A DNA stretch of 64,000 nucleotides from Betaproteobacteria bacterium (GTDB lineage: Bacteria; Pseudomonadota; Gammaproteobacteria; Burkholderiales; Burkholderiaceae_C). The translations under genes and the position numbers were made by a program. This document shows positions 63,916 through 64,000 of the stretch, piece after piece (the first letter of the stretch is position 1; each line of letters starts with the position of its first letter). The DNA is taken from positions 32,919 to 96,918 of the forward strand of contig RFYV01000003.1 of assembly GCA_009921265.1 (NCBI GenBank). The letters run 5' to 3'. Under the pieces are notes generated by a model. That model did no database searches and had not been told where the DNA came from. It saw only the letters and a list, made by a program, of their open reading frames with translations.

Positions 63916-64000
63916 GGAAACGTGACCGAGTGGCCGAAGGTGCTCCCCTGCTAAGGGAGTATGGGGTGTTGAGCCTCATCAAGGGTTCGAATCCCTTCGT
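63916..64000 (+). tRNA. tRNA-Ser(GCU), 3' end cut by the window
   Basis: The sequence folds as a class II tRNA: acceptor GGAAACG at 63916-63922, anticodon stem CTCCC/GGGAG around the loop CTGCTAA with anticodon GCT at 63950-63952, a long variable arm (TATGGGGTGTTGAGCCTCATC region) and a T arm AAGGG-TTCGAAT-CCCTT. The last 3 bases (CGT) start the 3' acceptor strand; about four acceptor bases, the discriminator and CCA lie beyond the edge. It reads AGC/AGU serine codons. Confidence 0.95.

Noticed and set aside
1..64000. Insertion sequences, prophage or CRISPR array
   Set aside because: No transposase, integrase, phage structural gene, long terminal repeats or regularly spaced repeats were seen.

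Overview
The window reads as chromosomal DNA of a gene-dense betaproteobacterium, most likely order Burkholderiales with a fairly low GC content. The reasons are the gene orders EI24 / molybdopterin-binding protein / glnA / ntrB / ntrC / xth, glyA / nrdR / minor pilins / ribD, ribD-ribE-ribBA-ribH-nusB and cysS / glycosylase / accA / tilS / lysC / tRNA-Ser, together with a periplasmic Bug-type binding protein. The genus cannot be fixed from the sequence. Genes are tightly packed, with many ATGA or TGATG overlaps and several TTG start codons backed by good ribosome binding sites.

Left part (1-12.7 kb), accessory metabolism. A partial LVIVD-repeat gene leaves the left edge. Divergent from it lies a collinear set: Bug binding protein, ACMSD-like amidohydrolase, TAXI-type TRAP binding protein, fused TRAP permease and a DapA-superfamily aldolase/lyase. 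It looks like an uptake and breakdown cluster for an unidentified organic acid. It converges on a three-gene operon (EamA permease, permuted NlpC/P60-like hydrolase, alpha/beta hydrolase). Next come a Tat-exported beta-carbonic-anhydrase-like protein behind a palindromic operator, an ElyC-like protein and a UMF1-type MFS protein.

Metal region (12.6-21.8 kb). A TctE/TctD-like two-component pair is divergent from a complete czcCBA-type heavy-metal RND efflux operon, with two direct repeats 11 bp apart in the shared promoter. Downstream sit two damaged outer-membrane protein genes: one with a frameshift at a T8 tract, one with a frameshift and two stops.

Nitrogen and housekeeping regions (21.8-41.5 kb). 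glnA is preceded by a palindromic NtrC site and a sigma-54 promoter, followed by a strong terminator, then glnL/ntrB and glnG/ntrC. Further genes are exonuclease III, arfB, an aroE paralogue, an AbrB-type antitoxin remnant, thyA-folA, a GlcD-like oxidase, metY, a CBS protein, aroC and several transporters.

Envelope, riboflavin and pilin block (41.5-53 kb). A decayed unknown gene abuts tolA at the point where tolB-pal would be expected. The tolQRA/ybgC genes run with nusB and the riboflavin genes. Between ribD and nrdR lies a collapsed minor-pilin cluster: an intact pilE-like gene, a broken pilW/pilX fusion, a degenerate pilV and no pilY1.

Right part (53-64 kb). A DUF349 protein, lpxH, tandem cyclophilins, a TPR protein, then cysS, an AlkA-like glycosylase, accA, tilS and lysC, and a tRNA-Ser(GCU) cut by the right edge. 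I found no insertion sequence, prophage, CRISPR array or rRNA. The most unusual signal is the group of local gene decay events at operon ends, plus the uncharacterised TAXI/Bug catabolic cluster.
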